Assembly: GCF_009762775.1 (NCBI RefSeq)
Contig: NZ_CP046401.1
Location: forward strand, 1,612,001 to 1,676,000
From: Maribellus comscasis
Lineage (GTDB): Bacteria; Bacteroidota; Bacteroidia; Bacteroidales; Prolixibacteraceae
Reading direction: 5' to 3'
Length of the DNA: 64,000 nucleotides
Shown here piece by piece: positions 8,277 through 16,405 of this stretch. A model generated the notes under the pieces. That model searched no databases. It saw nothing but the letters and a program-made list of their open reading frames with translations, and was not told where the DNA came from. Within the stretch, counting starts at the first letter, position 1. Each line of letters opens with the position of its first letter. Position numbers and translations under genes: made by a program.

Positions 8277-9173
8277 TTACAATTTGGCTTGTGCGTTTTT
8301 GATCATTTTTTGCCAAACCTGCCGTTGTTCTTTCATCGCTGCAACTTTGTCTGCAGGATCAGTGCGGCATTCCAACAAAATCCAACCGGGATAATCTATT
8401 TTCACAAACAAGTCCATCAACTGCTGATAGGGATAATCGCCCACATTTAGTTCACGAACATGGCAAATGTCCCCAAATTTTTCTTTAACAAGATTAAAAT
8501 TGTATTCCAGCCCCTGGCCGTCCAAATCCTGCTCATTACAATTCCAGCAAACCGTTGCACCTTTGTTTTCAACATAATCCATCATGGTTTTGATGTTAGG
8601 CAACTTTTGTGTTTCCCGTCCATGTACTTCTAACCGGATTTGTTGTCCCATATCAAGCGCCATTTTTCCTATTTCATTCAGTGCCTTGCCAATTTGCTCC
8701 AGCGTTTTTTCCTTTGAAACTCCATCGGGGAATGCATTTGGTTTCACCTTCACCCCGGAGCCACCAATATCTCTGCTTAGTTCAAGCCACTTCCTTGTAT
8801 TTTCAATATGCTTTTTTAATACGGCAGGGTCCGGAGAATGGTATTCTTCATTTGTTCCCATTCCAACAATTTCAACAGGAGAATCGTTGAACTTTTTCTT
8901 TACCTCTGCCCGTTCTGCTGCTGTCATATTAAAATTAACACCATGTGCATGTTCGACCCGAAGTTCGACTCCCAACACCTGTGTTTCACTACAGTTTTTT
9001 ATTATGGTTGGAATATCCCAGTCCTTTGCCCACAAATAAGTTACCAGTCCCAGTTTCATTTTCGAGCCTGCAACCTTACCTGAGGAAGCAAATAAACTTC
9101 CGGGAAATGCCGACGCACCTGCCAATAGTGATAAATTCCTGATAAACTCTTTTCTGCTTTGATAAAATCTCAT
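8277..9173 (-). CDS. Exported sugar phosphate isomerase/epimerase-like TIM-barrel protein
   Basis: A 298-residue protein of the xylose-isomerase-like/AP-endonuclease-2 TIM-barrel superfamily. Metal-site-type segments are visible: 'GVELRVEHAHG', 'IRLEVHGRETQ', 'ATVCWNCNEQD', 'CHVRELNVGDYPY' and 'GWILLECRTDP'. The N-terminus 'SRKEFIRNLSLLAGASAF' has the layout of a Tat-type signal with RK in place of RR, so periplasmic location is likely. Bacteroidota have many such exported paralogues acting on unknown sugars. The substrate cannot be assigned. tRNA-Thr follows 11 bases after the stop, so the two may share a transcript. Confidence 0.8.
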   Translation of the reverse strand: MRFYQSRKEFIRNLSLLAGASAFPGSLFASSGKVAGSKMKLGLVTYLWAKDWDIPTIIKNCSETQVLGVELRVEHAHGVNFNMTAAERAEVKKKFNDSPVEIVGMGTNEEYHSPDPAVLKKHIENTRKWLELSRDIGGSGVKVKPNAFPDGVSKEKTLEQIGKALNEIGKMALDMGQQIRLEVHGRETQKLPNIKTMMDYVENKGATVCWNCNEQDLDGQGLEYNFNLVKEKFGDICHVRELNVGDYPYQQLMDLFVKIDYPGWILLECRTDPADKVAAMKEQRQVWQKMIKNAQAKL

Positions 9174-9294
9174 TGTTGTTAGATTTAGTTGTTAAAAGAT
9201 ATTAAAGATATAATTCTCTGCTCAACTCTACAATATTGATTTATGAAATATGGCAAGTTTTTCTACTTTTGTGCCGGAACAAATACAAAAAAAG

Positions 9295-9732
9295 ATGAAA
9301 GAAGCAGAGATTTATACGTCGAAGGGAGTAATGAAAATAAAATTCTTTGAAGAAGATGCGCCCGGTACGGTAGCAAATTTTATTAAGCTCTCAAAAGAAG
9401 GATTTTACGACGGATTAAATTTTCACAGGGTAATACCAAACTTTGTTATTCAGGGGGGATGCCCCGACAAAACCGGCGCAGGAGGCCCGGGTTATACTAT
9501 CAAGTGTGAACTCGATGGAAACAACCAATACCACGAAAGAGGAGTTTTATCGATGGCACATGCAGGTAAAGACACAGGTGGTTCGCAATTTTTTATTTGC
9601 CACAACCGGGAGAATACCAAACACCTGGACAAGCATCATACTTGCTTTGGAAAAATTTATGAAGGACTCGATGTTATTGATGATATCAGGCAAGGTGATG
9701 AAATTGAAAAGATTGAAATTATTGAAGATTAA
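9295..9732 (+). CDS. Cyclophilin-type peptidyl-prolyl cis-trans isomerase
   Basis: Cyclophilins catalyse cis-trans isomerisation of Xaa-Pro bonds during folding. The core motifs are all present: '[13 protein letters not shown]', '[21 protein letters not shown]' and '[21 protein letters not shown]'. The ATG at 9295 gives 145 residues beginning '[11 protein letters not shown]', where small cytoplasmic cyclophilins usually start, and it has an A-rich leader. An in-frame ATG at 9250 would add 15 residues with no signal-peptide character. A hairpin terminator follows the gene. Confidence 0.93.
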   Translation: MKEAEIYTSKGVMKIKFFEEDAPGTVANFIKLSKEGFYDGLNFHRVIPNFVIQGGCPDKTGAGGPGYTIKCELDGNNQYHERGVLSMAHAGKDTGGSQFFICHNRENTKHLDKHHTCFGKIYEGLDVIDDIRQGDEIEKIEIIED

Positions 9733-9756
9733 TAACAAGATTCGATTTGTATTAGG

Positions 9757-9786
9757 GGGGTTTACTTAAATGTAAATCCCTTTTTT
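9757..9786 (+). terminator. Intrinsic terminator after cyclophilin gene
   Basis: A 9-bp stem (9757-9765 with 9772-9780, one G-T pair) with a 6-base loop is followed by six T. Confidence 0.8.
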
Positions 9787-9836
9787 AATTTCCAACTTCT
9801 TCAATTTAATTGTAAATTCCCTGATATTTTTTTCAA

Positions 9837-10553
9837 ATGATAACAAAGTTAAGATACAGTTTTGAAGAACTATCTTTAAGCCTCCACGAAATTGAGGAAT
9901 ACATGGGTTTTGAAAAAGGCTTGTCTCCCGACCCCTTTCCAGAACTCATAAAAGCCGGATTATTAAAAGCTTCTTTTTTGTGCAATATCAGTGGAGGTAT
10001 AAAAGTTTTATCGCCTGCTTTTGTCGATAAAACAAATAACCAGATAAGAATGGGGAACACAACTTTTTCCCCGGGGAAAATTGTAACGGCCCGTTTGTTC
10101 CATGCAAATTCGGCTGCTTTGTTTGTTTGTACAGCTGGAAATCAAATATCCGAACATTCAAAAAAAATTTCTACTGAGGGAGACGCATTAACCGGGTACA
10201 TTTTCGACACAATTGGTTCTTTAATAGTAGAAAAAGCCGTGGATAAAATGCAGGAATGGCTTAAAAATAAAATGGCAATCCATGGATTAAATATTTCAGA
10301 CCGGTTTTCTCCGGGATATTGCAACTGGGATGTTTCGGAACAACAAAAACTGTTTTCTCTGCTCCCTCCCCGGTTTTGTGGTATTACCCTTTCTTCCTCA
10401 TCGCTTATGAATCCAATAAAATCGGTAAGCGGAATAATTGGGATTGGCCCCGAATTAAAACAGAAGGGATATCAGTGTAACTGGTGCGATGATTTAAATT
10501 GTTTCTATGGAAAAATAAAGCGTCAAAAAAAACCTTTAAAAAAATCAGAATAA
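9837..10553 (+). CDS. Stand-alone MetH activation-domain-like protein
   Basis: This 238-residue protein resembles the C-terminal S-adenosylmethionine-binding activation domain of cobalamin-dependent methionine synthase. Its key stretch is 'DRFSPGYCNWDVSEQQKLFSLLP' followed by 'GITLSSSSLMNPIKSVSGIIGIG', matching the RxSPGY and (S/T)xxMxPxxSxSG patterns of that domain. It is split from any MetH. The C-terminus has a Cys cluster (C-x2-C-x4-C in 'QCNWCDDLNCF') that could hold metal. Such proteins occur in bacteria with split MetH or as corrinoid-protein activators; which partner it serves is unknown. It starts at ATG 9837 after a terminator, so it has its own promoter. Confidence 0.72.
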   Translation: MITKLRYSFEELSLSLHEIEEYMGFEKGLSPDPFPELIKAGLLKASFLCNISGGIKVLSPAFVDKTNNQIRMGNTTFSPGKIVTARLFHANSAALFVCTAGNQISEHSKKISTEGDALTGYIFDTIGSLIVEKAVDKMQEWLKNKMAIHGLNISDRFSPGYCNWDVSEQQKLFSLLPPRFCGITLSSSSLMNPIKSVSGIIGIGPELKQKGYQCNWCDDLNCFYGKIKRQKKPLKKSE

Positions 10554-10696
10554 CTGTTGGAAATATCAATTCTTACTCATTTATTTGTTGTAGTTATTTG
10601 AATATAAACAATAGCAAAAAACGTTTTGTGTGCTTTTTACAGCAAGGCAAGAAACATTAGTAAAATATTGATTTAAAGAAACTTAACAAAACAGAA

Positions 10697-11032
10697 ATGA
10701 CACCTGTTAATAAACCTAGGGTAATAAAAGATTACAACAAGTTAGACAAGGATTTACAAGAGCAGATAAAATTGGTTTACGCTGATGGATTTGCCGATAA
10801 CCTGATTCACTTTTTTGATAAAAACGGAATTAAAGTTACTGCACTTCCGTTTGAAACTGAAGACAAATACTACATGCTCCGGATGACCGAAAACGAAGCG
10901 GTTCAGATTGTGGATGAGGATGATGATTACGATGATGACGGTTTTTTAAAAGACAATGTAAAACAGGATTACGAAGATAAATATTCAGATCTGGATCATG
11001 TTGCTGATCAAATATCTGACGATGAGGATTAA
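10697..11032 (+). CDS. Conserved acidic hypothetical protein
   Basis: A 111-residue soluble protein. The N-terminal two thirds ('VIKDYNKLDKDLQEQIKLVYADGF') looks helical and folded. The C-terminal third is very rich in Asp/Glu (DEDDDYDDDGF and a final SDDED). I recognise the type as a frequent small Bacteroidota protein but cannot name a function. It stands alone on the plus strand, facing the end of the dcw operon. Its stop codon overlaps the T-tract of that operon's terminator. Confidence 0.7.
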   Translation: MTPVNKPRVIKDYNKLDKDLQEQIKLVYADGFADNLIHFFDKNGIKVTALPFETEDKYYMLRMTENEAVQIVDEDDDYDDDGFLKDNVKQDYEDKYSDLDHVADQISDDED

Positions 11033-11064
11033 AAAAAGGGAAGGATTTACAGATAAATCCTTCC
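11031..11064 (-). terminator. Intrinsic terminator of the dcw operon
   Basis: Read on the minus strand, an 11-bp perfect stem GGAAGGATTTA/TAAATCCTTCC (11039-11049 with 11054-11064) has a 4-base loop and is followed by one C and seven T. It lies 63 bases after the yqeY stop codon. Confidence 0.88.
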
Positions 11065-11092
11065 GTGCACTTTAAATCAAAAGACTAAAAAT

Positions 11093-11114
11093 AACCGCAC
11101 AACATGCGGTTTTT
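11093..11114 (+). terminator. Intrinsic terminator after the acidic protein gene
   Basis: A 7-bp stem AACCGCA/TGCGGTT (11093-11099 with 11105-11111) with a 5-base loop is followed by TTT. A-rich sequence on its left means it could also assist termination on the minus strand. Confidence 0.7.
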
Positions 11115-11127
11115 AAATACAATTAGA

Positions 11128-11577
11128 CTATTGTAATAATTTTTTCACTTTATCGGCTATTTCTTTCCCGTCTGCTTTTCCGGCTAATTCTTTGCTCGCC
11201 AGCCCCATAACTTTTCCCATATCTTTCATAGACGAAGCTCCGGTTTTTTCAATTATCGCCTTCACAACAGCTGTTAGTTCCTCTTCAGTCATTTTTGCGG
11301 GGAGATAACTTTCATAAACAGCTACCTGTGCCATTTCCTGATCGTACAATTCTTGTCTTCCCTGTTCTTTATAAATAGCTGCCGAATCGGAACCTTGTTT
11401 AGCCAGTTTTGATATAATCTTTAACGCCTCTTCATCAGTCAATTCAGCTCCGGCGCCTTTTGATGTTTTCGCTTCAAGCATCACTTTCTTGATGTTTCTG
11501 AGTGCTTCCAGTTTTTCTTTTTCACGGGCTTTCATAGCCGTTTTAATATCGTCGTTTATTTGTTCAAAAATTGTCAT
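11128..11577 (-). CDS. yqeY: GatB/YqeY domain-containing protein
   Basis: The 149-residue protein matches the YqeY family: 'MTIFEQINDDIKTAMKAREKEKLEALRNIKKVMLEAKTSKG', '(E)AVYESYLPAKMTEEEL' and 'SMKDMGKVMGLASKELAGKADGKEIA'. This fold is the tRNA-contacting C-terminal domain of GatB, and the free-standing form has an unclear role. It is the last gene of the dcw operon, 15 bases after the second ftsZ, a linkage common in Bacteroidota. Confidence 0.92.
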   Translation of the reverse strand: MTIFEQINDDIKTAMKAREKEKLEALRNIKKVMLEAKTSKGAGAELTDEEALKIISKLAKQGSDSAAIYKEQGRQELYDQEMAQVAVYESYLPAKMTEEELTAVVKAIIEKTGASSMKDMGKVMGLASKELAGKADGKEIADKVKKLLQ

Positions 11578-11592
11578 AATTGTTATTTTTAA

Positions 11593-12978
11593 TTAATCGA
11601 CCTGATCATGAAGATATGAATTTCTGTCTTTTATTTTATTGTCTTTTGAGACTGAATATTTTGAAGGCTTATTGTTATATTTTGGATCGTTCATGCGTAA
11701 CTGCCTTCTTTTATAGGCAGGAATATTTTCAAATTCGTCTACATCCTCATCACTTAAATCAGAATAATCCATTACCACATCTTTCTTCTCAGGTGAAGTT
11801 CTCTCTTTTGATGTTCTTGGATACAACAACTCAAACTCTGACTCTTCTTGCCTTTTTTCCTCAGAAATATCAAACTCAATCGTTTTCTGATTATTTCTGC
11901 TAGCTGTTTTTTGAGTTGCTGAACTATCCGTGTTTTGCTTCTCCGGTTCGTCAAGCAGATGTTCTTTTTTTTCAGCTTGTTCGTTATTCTCAAAATGAGG
12001 GATACTATTTTTGCTGATTCCCGTAACAATTAAAGTTACCGAAATATTTTCACCAAGCGATTCTTCTTTTCCGTTTCCCCAAATAATATCCGCATCAAAT
12101 CCGGCTTTATTCTGAACGTAGTCGGTAATGCGTCCAACTTCATCCATAGTAACTTCAGTTGTTCCGGAAGTAATATTTAGTAAAATATTTTTTGCTCCCC
12201 GGATATCATTATTATTTAATAGTGGGGAATTCAACGCTTTTTCAACTGCTTCTTCAGCACGCTTTTCACCTGTTGCGATTCCGGTTCCCATAACAGCCAA
12301 ACCACTTTTGCGCATAACGGTTTCCACGTCAGCAAAGTCCACATTTATGTAGCCCGGAACGGTAATAATCTCCGCAATGCCTTTTGCTGCAATGGCTAAA
12401 ATATTATCTGCCCGTGAAAAAGCTTCTGAAATTCCAAAATCGCCATACATTTCACGAATTCGTTCATTGTTAATTACCAGTAATGAGTCCACATGTTTTT
12501 CCAATTCTTCAATTCCTTCAACAGCCTGTTTTATTCTCCTCCTTCCTTCGTTTCTGAAGGGAATAGTTACAATTCCAACCGTTAAATACCCGCGGTTTTT
12601 ACATGCTTCAGCAATAACCGGGGCACCTCCGGTTCCGGTTCCACCACCCATTCCGGCAGTTACAAAAACCATTTTTGTACCGCTGTCAAGTGCCGCTTTT
12701 ACGTCATCAATATTTTCAATTGCCGCCTGTTTTCCTGTTTCCGGTTTGTTGCCTGCTCCCCGTCCCTCTGTTAACGAGGCTCCCAGTTGTACTTTTATCT
12801 GGATAGGGCTGACATCCAAGGCCTGTGAATCGGTATTACAAATCACAAAATCGACATCGCGAATACCTTGTTTAAACATATGGTTTACCGCATTCCCTCC
12901 GCCTCCGCCGACTCCTATAACTTTTATTGCAGCCCCTTTATTTTTAGAATTTGATAAATCTGCCATTTTCTCTGTCAT
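11593..12978 (-). CDS. ftsZ: Cell division GTPase FtsZ, copy B (canonical C-terminus)
   Basis: FtsZ polymerises with GTP into the Z-ring that organises septation. The GTP-binding loops are intact: 'GVGGGGGNAV', 'NTDSQAL' and 'GMGGGTGTG' (followed by GAP rather than AAP). The T7 synergy loop 'NVDFADVETVM' keeps N-x-D-x-x-D. After a variable, charged linker (about 320-425) it has the conserved tail peptide 'NIPAYKRRQLRMND', which in Bacteroidota takes the place of the FtsA/ZipA-binding tail, and an extreme end 'SYLHDQVD'. The 461-residue length is normal for the phylum. It lies 24 bases downstream of a second, more divergent ftsZ. An ATG at 12966 is an alternative start. Confidence 0.95.
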   Translation of the reverse strand: MTEKMADLSNSKNKGAAIKVIGVGGGGGNAVNHMFKQGIRDVDFVICNTDSQALDVSPIQIKVQLGASLTEGRGAGNKPETGKQAAIENIDDVKAALDSGTKMVFVTAGMGGGTGTGGAPVIAEACKNRGYLTVGIVTIPFRNEGRRRIKQAVEGIEELEKHVDSLLVINNERIREMYGDFGISEAFSRADNILAIAAKGIAEIITVPGYINVDFADVETVMRKSGLAVMGTGIATGEKRAEEAVEKALNSPLLNNNDIRGAKNILLNITSGTTEVTMDEVGRITDYVQNKAGFDADIIWGNGKEESLGENISVTLIVTGISKNSIPHFENNEQAEKKEHLLDEPEKQNTDSSATQKTASRNNQKTIEFDISEEKRQEESEFELLYPRTSKERTSPEKKDVVMDYSDLSDEDVDEFENIPAYKRRQLRMNDPKYNNKPSKYSVSKDNKIKDRNSYLHDQVD

Positions 12979-13002
12979 AATCCAACTTGTTTATTTTTGG
13001 GT

Positions 13003-14349
13003 TTATTCGTCCATTGATTGATCCTCATCTTCAAATAATTTCCCCAGTCCAAAATTCTTATAAAACCAATTATCAATACTCGGTTCAGCTACAGGTTCAT
13101 CTTTCTTTACTTTTTTCTTAGGTTCTTTTTTCTTCTTTCGGCCAAAAATCGATTTTTCAGTTGCTTCCTTTTTTGGCTTGATGTAAACTTTCTCTTTTAA
13201 CTCCTCTTCCTTTTCGTCATCTTTATTTTCCGGTTCAAAAACAATCTTGTTTTCTTTTTTTCTCTCCGAAACAAATTCTTCTTCCTTTTTTTGTTCTTCA
13301 AGAACAGGTTCCTCTTCCTGCTTCTCAACTAAATCAAACTTTTCCGGCTTTTTCTTGGGCTGTAAAATTTGATTTGGATTGGTTACAAAACCAGTGGCAA
13401 GAATGGTTACGCTAACTTTATCTCCCAGCGATTCGTCATATCCATTTCCCCAAATAATATCTGCTTCCTTACCAGCCTTTTCCTGCAAGGTTTCAATTAT
13501 GTCACCAATTTCGCCCATTTTAATTTCTTCCTTTCCCGAAATAATATTGAGCAATATATTTTTAGTACCATGAATGTCGTTGCTATCCAGCAAAGGCGAT
13601 TCCAATGCCTGATTCACTGCTTCCATCGCCCGGCCTTCACCGGTGGCATAACCTGTTCCCATTATAAACACTTTGCTGTTGTGCATTACGGTATGAACAT
13701 CGGTATAATCAATATTTACATTACCATGAACCGTAATAATTTCGGCAACACCTTTTACTGCCGTAGTTACAATATTATCGGCCATTTTAAATGCCTGCCG
13801 GGCAGGTAAATCTCCAAATATATTCTGAAGTCGCTGGTTGCTTACTACCAGCATACTATCGACAAATTCTCCCAGTTTCTCAATTCCCTTCATAGCCTGA
13901 CCAAAACGTTTCTTTCCTTCTGCCGGAGAAGGAATTGTAACTACCGCTATCGTAAGAATTTTAAGTTCCCGCGCCAGTTTGGCAATCACCGGAGCTGCCC
14001 CAGTACCGGTTCCTCCGCCCATTCCGGCTGTGATAAACAACATTTTGGTGTTATCTTCCAAAACTTTTTTTAGATCCTCATAATTTTCACGTGCTGCCTC
14101 CTCGCCCATTTCGGGTTTGTTACCTGCTCCGCGGCCCTCGGTAAGTGTAACACCAAGCTGAATCTTCACAGGAACAGGACTCTGTTCCAACGCCTGCGAA
14201 TCAGTATTACATATGATGTAATCCACTCCTGTAATTCCCTCCTCAAACATGTGGTTAACAGCATTGCAGCCGCCACCGCCAACACCAATTACCTTTATTA
14301 TGGATGACGAAGCTTTTGGAAGCTTAAAGTTTACTAATTCTTCGGTCAT
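13003..14349 (-). CDS. ftsZ: FtsZ paralogue, copy A (divergent tail)
   Basis: This 448-residue FtsZ starts at the ATG at 14349, though an in-frame TTG sits at 14358. It follows ftsA directly. It retains 'GVGGGGCNAV', 'NTDSQAL', 'GMGGGTGTGAAP' and a T7 loop 'NIDYTDVHTVM' with N-x-D-x-x-D, so it should bind and hydrolyse GTP on polymerisation. It differs from copy B in the usually conserved 'PFxxEG' segment (here 'PSPAEGKKRF') and just before the T7 loop ('VHGNVN'). Residues about 325-448 are a very charged linker with a Lys-rich block ('FGRKKKKEPKKKVKKDEP') and end in 'DNWFYKNFGLGKLFEDEDQ' instead of PAYKRR. It probably has different partners from copy B. Confidence 0.92.
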   Translation of the reverse strand: MTEELVNFKLPKASSSIIKVIGVGGGGCNAVNHMFEEGITGVDYIICNTDSQALEQSPVPVKIQLGVTLTEGRGAGNKPEMGEEAARENYEDLKKVLEDNTKMLFITAGMGGGTGTGAAPVIAKLARELKILTIAVVTIPSPAEGKKRFGQAMKGIEKLGEFVDSMLVVSNQRLQNIFGDLPARQAFKMADNIVTTAVKGVAEIITVHGNVNIDYTDVHTVMHNSKVFIMGTGYATGEGRAMEAVNQALESPLLDSNDIHGTKNILLNIISGKEEIKMGEIGDIIETLQEKAGKEADIIWGNGYDESLGDKVSVTILATGFVTNPNQILQPKKKPEKFDLVEKQEEEPVLEEQKKEEEFVSERKKENKIVFEPENKDDEKEEELKEKVYIKPKKEATEKSIFGRKKKKEPKKKVKKDEPVAEPSIDNWFYKNFGLGKLFEDEDQSMDE

Positions 14350-14360
14350 ATCATTCAATT

Positions 14361-15650
14361 TTAATTCATTGCTAAATCATCGTTGTCATCGTCGATGTAA
14401 TCGAGAACACCCTGAATGGCTTTACGCCATGGAGAAAGGCCGTTGTTTTCCTTTTTCTTTTTCTCCTTTTTCCTTTTTGTTCTTATACTCTCCGACTCTT
14501 CCTCTTTCTCAAGAGTCATTTTCAACAAGCCAAAAGCGGTAAGCAAATCCTGATTTTGAAATTCTTTCCGCCTGTTTACCGGATGGATAACAGGAAAAGC
14601 TTTTCGGGCATCCAAACCAGTTCGGAACTTCACTAACGAAATCAAATTACTCATATCAGCGGTTCCTCCCGACACAACAACTCCAAATCCCAGCTTTTCT
14701 TCCACACCCGACTTTCCTATCTGAAGATTTACATTGTCAATAATTTCCTCCATTCTCGCCTGAATGATAAATGCAAGGCTTTTAAATGTGATTTCTTTGG
14801 GTTCCCAGCCATTATGCCCGGGAATGGTAACTACTTTTTGTTCATCAGCAAAATCGCCCAGGGCTTCGCCATATTTTACCTTCAGCTGTTCAGCCCATTT
14901 TAACAAAATAGAACAACCTTCTCTGATATCTTTGGTTACAACATCTCCTCCAAAAGGAATAACTGCAACATGTTTTAATACACTGTTATGAAAAACAGCC
15001 AGTTTTGTTGTTCCGGCTCCAATATCTAAAAGAACAGCTCCATTTTCCTTTTCATCCTCGGAAAGCGCAGACTCGGAGATTGCCAACGGTGAAAGTGTGA
15101 TTCCTTCTATATTCACGCCAACTTTTTCAAAAACCCGTTGAAAATTAAGAATATGAACCTCAGGAACAATAAATAATTTGTAATTGGCCTCCAGTTTTCT
15201 TCCGGTAATTCCCACCGGGCTCAATTCCCTGATTTCATCATCGATGACAAAAGACTGCGGAACGATGTGAATCGTTCTGTAGTCCTGCTCAACTTTATAA
15301 TTTCTGGCTTCATTATACAACTCGTTAATATCAAAATCAGACACTACACCTTCATCAGACGTGTAGCGGTAACCGCGGTAATCAGCCGTTTTCATTTGCT
15401 GTCCGGCAAAAGCAATTTCAACCCCGGTAATTTCGGCATCCAACTGCTTTTCCAAATCGGCAATTACGACTTTCAAACATGAAGCTAATTCTTCAATATT
15501 AAAGACTACTCCACGTTTGACACCTTTTGAGGGCACTTTTGAAACGGCCAAAATTCCCATTTTACCCTCCTCTGTTTTTTGTCCTGCCAGTCCGACAATT
15601 TTTGAAGTACCAATATCAATAACAACCGAAAGATTACTATTTGAAGCCAT
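14361..15650 (-). CDS. ftsA: Cell division protein FtsA
   Basis: FtsA is the actin-like protein that tethers FtsZ filaments to the membrane. Actin-fold motifs are visible: phosphate 1 'VVIDIGTSKIVGLAG', phosphate 2 'GAVLLDIGAGTTKLAVF' and an adenosine motif 'GFGVVVSGGTADMSNL'. At 429 residues it has the normal length. After a Lys/Glu-rich spacer it ends with 'LSPWRKAIQGVLDYIDDDND', a probable amphipathic membrane-targeting helix followed by an acidic tail. The gene sits between ftsQ (2-base gap) and the first ftsZ. Confidence 0.95.
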   Translation of the reverse strand: MASNSNLSVVIDIGTSKIVGLAGQKTEEGKMGILAVSKVPSKGVKRGVVFNIEELASCLKVVIADLEKQLDAEITGVEIAFAGQQMKTADYRGYRYTSDEGVVSDFDINELYNEARNYKVEQDYRTIHIVPQSFVIDDEIRELSPVGITGRKLEANYKLFIVPEVHILNFQRVFEKVGVNIEGITLSPLAISESALSEDEKENGAVLLDIGAGTTKLAVFHNSVLKHVAVIPFGGDVVTKDIREGCSILLKWAEQLKVKYGEALGDFADEQKVVTIPGHNGWEPKEITFKSLAFIIQARMEEIIDNVNLQIGKSGVEEKLGFGVVVSGGTADMSNLISLVKFRTGLDARKAFPVIHPVNRRKEFQNQDLLTAFGLLKMTLEKEEESESIRTKRKKEKKKKENNGLSPWRKAIQGVLDYIDDDNDDLAMN

Positions 15651-15652
15651 GT

Positions 15653-16405
15653 TTATCTCTTTTTTGCTACTATTTGATTTGAATATTTTAAACTCACCGA
15701 TTTATATTTATCCCAGCAGTTATTCGCTGCCAGAACCTGGTTATAAAAAGCACGCATATTTCTTAGTTTTGTTTCATAATTTTCCAGTTTCCCCAGCTCT
15801 ATAATCTGATCACCTACCAAAGGGATTAAAAGTACATCACCGTTATTCTCCAGATGAATCTGCTCAATTTGTGCTTCCCAGAATTCATCCTCCTTCAAAT
15901 AAAGTATAAACGGCAACAACTCTTCAACAGCAAATTTTTCGCTAATATTTCCTGTTGCAGCCAAAACATTTGCTGTGTATTGGTTCGAAACGGGAATTCG
16001 TCCCCCAAACTTATCCAAATAATAATTCCCGTTTTCAGACACGATCCGAACTACTGGTTTTCTATGTTTTACTTTTACTGTTAAAATTCCTTTGTAAGAA
16101 GTACTGTCTTTTACCAAAACCTTGTACACCTCAGCTTTTAAAACAGCTTTATGTTTTTCCACTTCCTGTTCAATGAATTCGGCGTTAATTTTACCCAAAG
16201 TCTTCCCGACAATACTGTCGTCGGCTGATTTTACCAACTTCAAAATCTCACTGTTATTAATTTTTATAATGTCATCTGCCCTAAAATCGACTTCAATATT
16301 CCGGCAAATAATATTCCTGCTTTCATGCGAGGTAAAAGCAAGTGTGATGATCAAAAAAACAATTACCACCAACAAACCACTGAATTTGAATATTCTACGC
16401 CACAT
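15653..16405 (-). CDS. ftsQ: Cell division protein FtsQ/DivIB-like
   Basis: A 250-residue bitopic protein. A short cytoplasmic N-terminus ('MWRRIFKFSG') is followed by one transmembrane helix (about 10-26) and a periplasmic part. That part begins with a POTRA-like region ('INNSEILKLVKSADDSIVGKTLGKINAEFIEQ') and a beta-domain containing 'YYLDKFGGRIPVS', typical of FtsQ. FtsQ links early and late division proteins through FtsL/FtsB. The position between murC (1-base overlap) and ftsA is canonical. Confidence 0.88.
   Translation of the reverse strand: MWRRIFKFSGLLVVIVFLIITLAFTSHESRNIICRNIEVDFRADDIIKINNSEILKLVKSADDSIVGKTLGKINAEFIEQEVEKHKAVLKAEVYKVLVKDSTSYKGILTVKVKHRKPVVRIVSENGNYYLDKFGGRIPVSNQYTANVLAATGNISEKFAVEELLPFILYLKEDEFWEAQIEQIHLENNGDVLLIPLVGDQIIELGKLENYETKLRNMRAFYNQVLAANNCWDKYKSVSLKYSNQIVAKKR

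Noticed and set aside
8584..9039. 151-codon ORF antisense to the isomerase-like gene
   Set aside because: Lies wholly inside a well-supported gene on the other strand.
12377..13021. 214-codon ORF antisense to ftsZ copy B
   Set aside because: Mirror frame of a strongly conserved coding region; Ser/Pro-rich translation is typical of such shadows.
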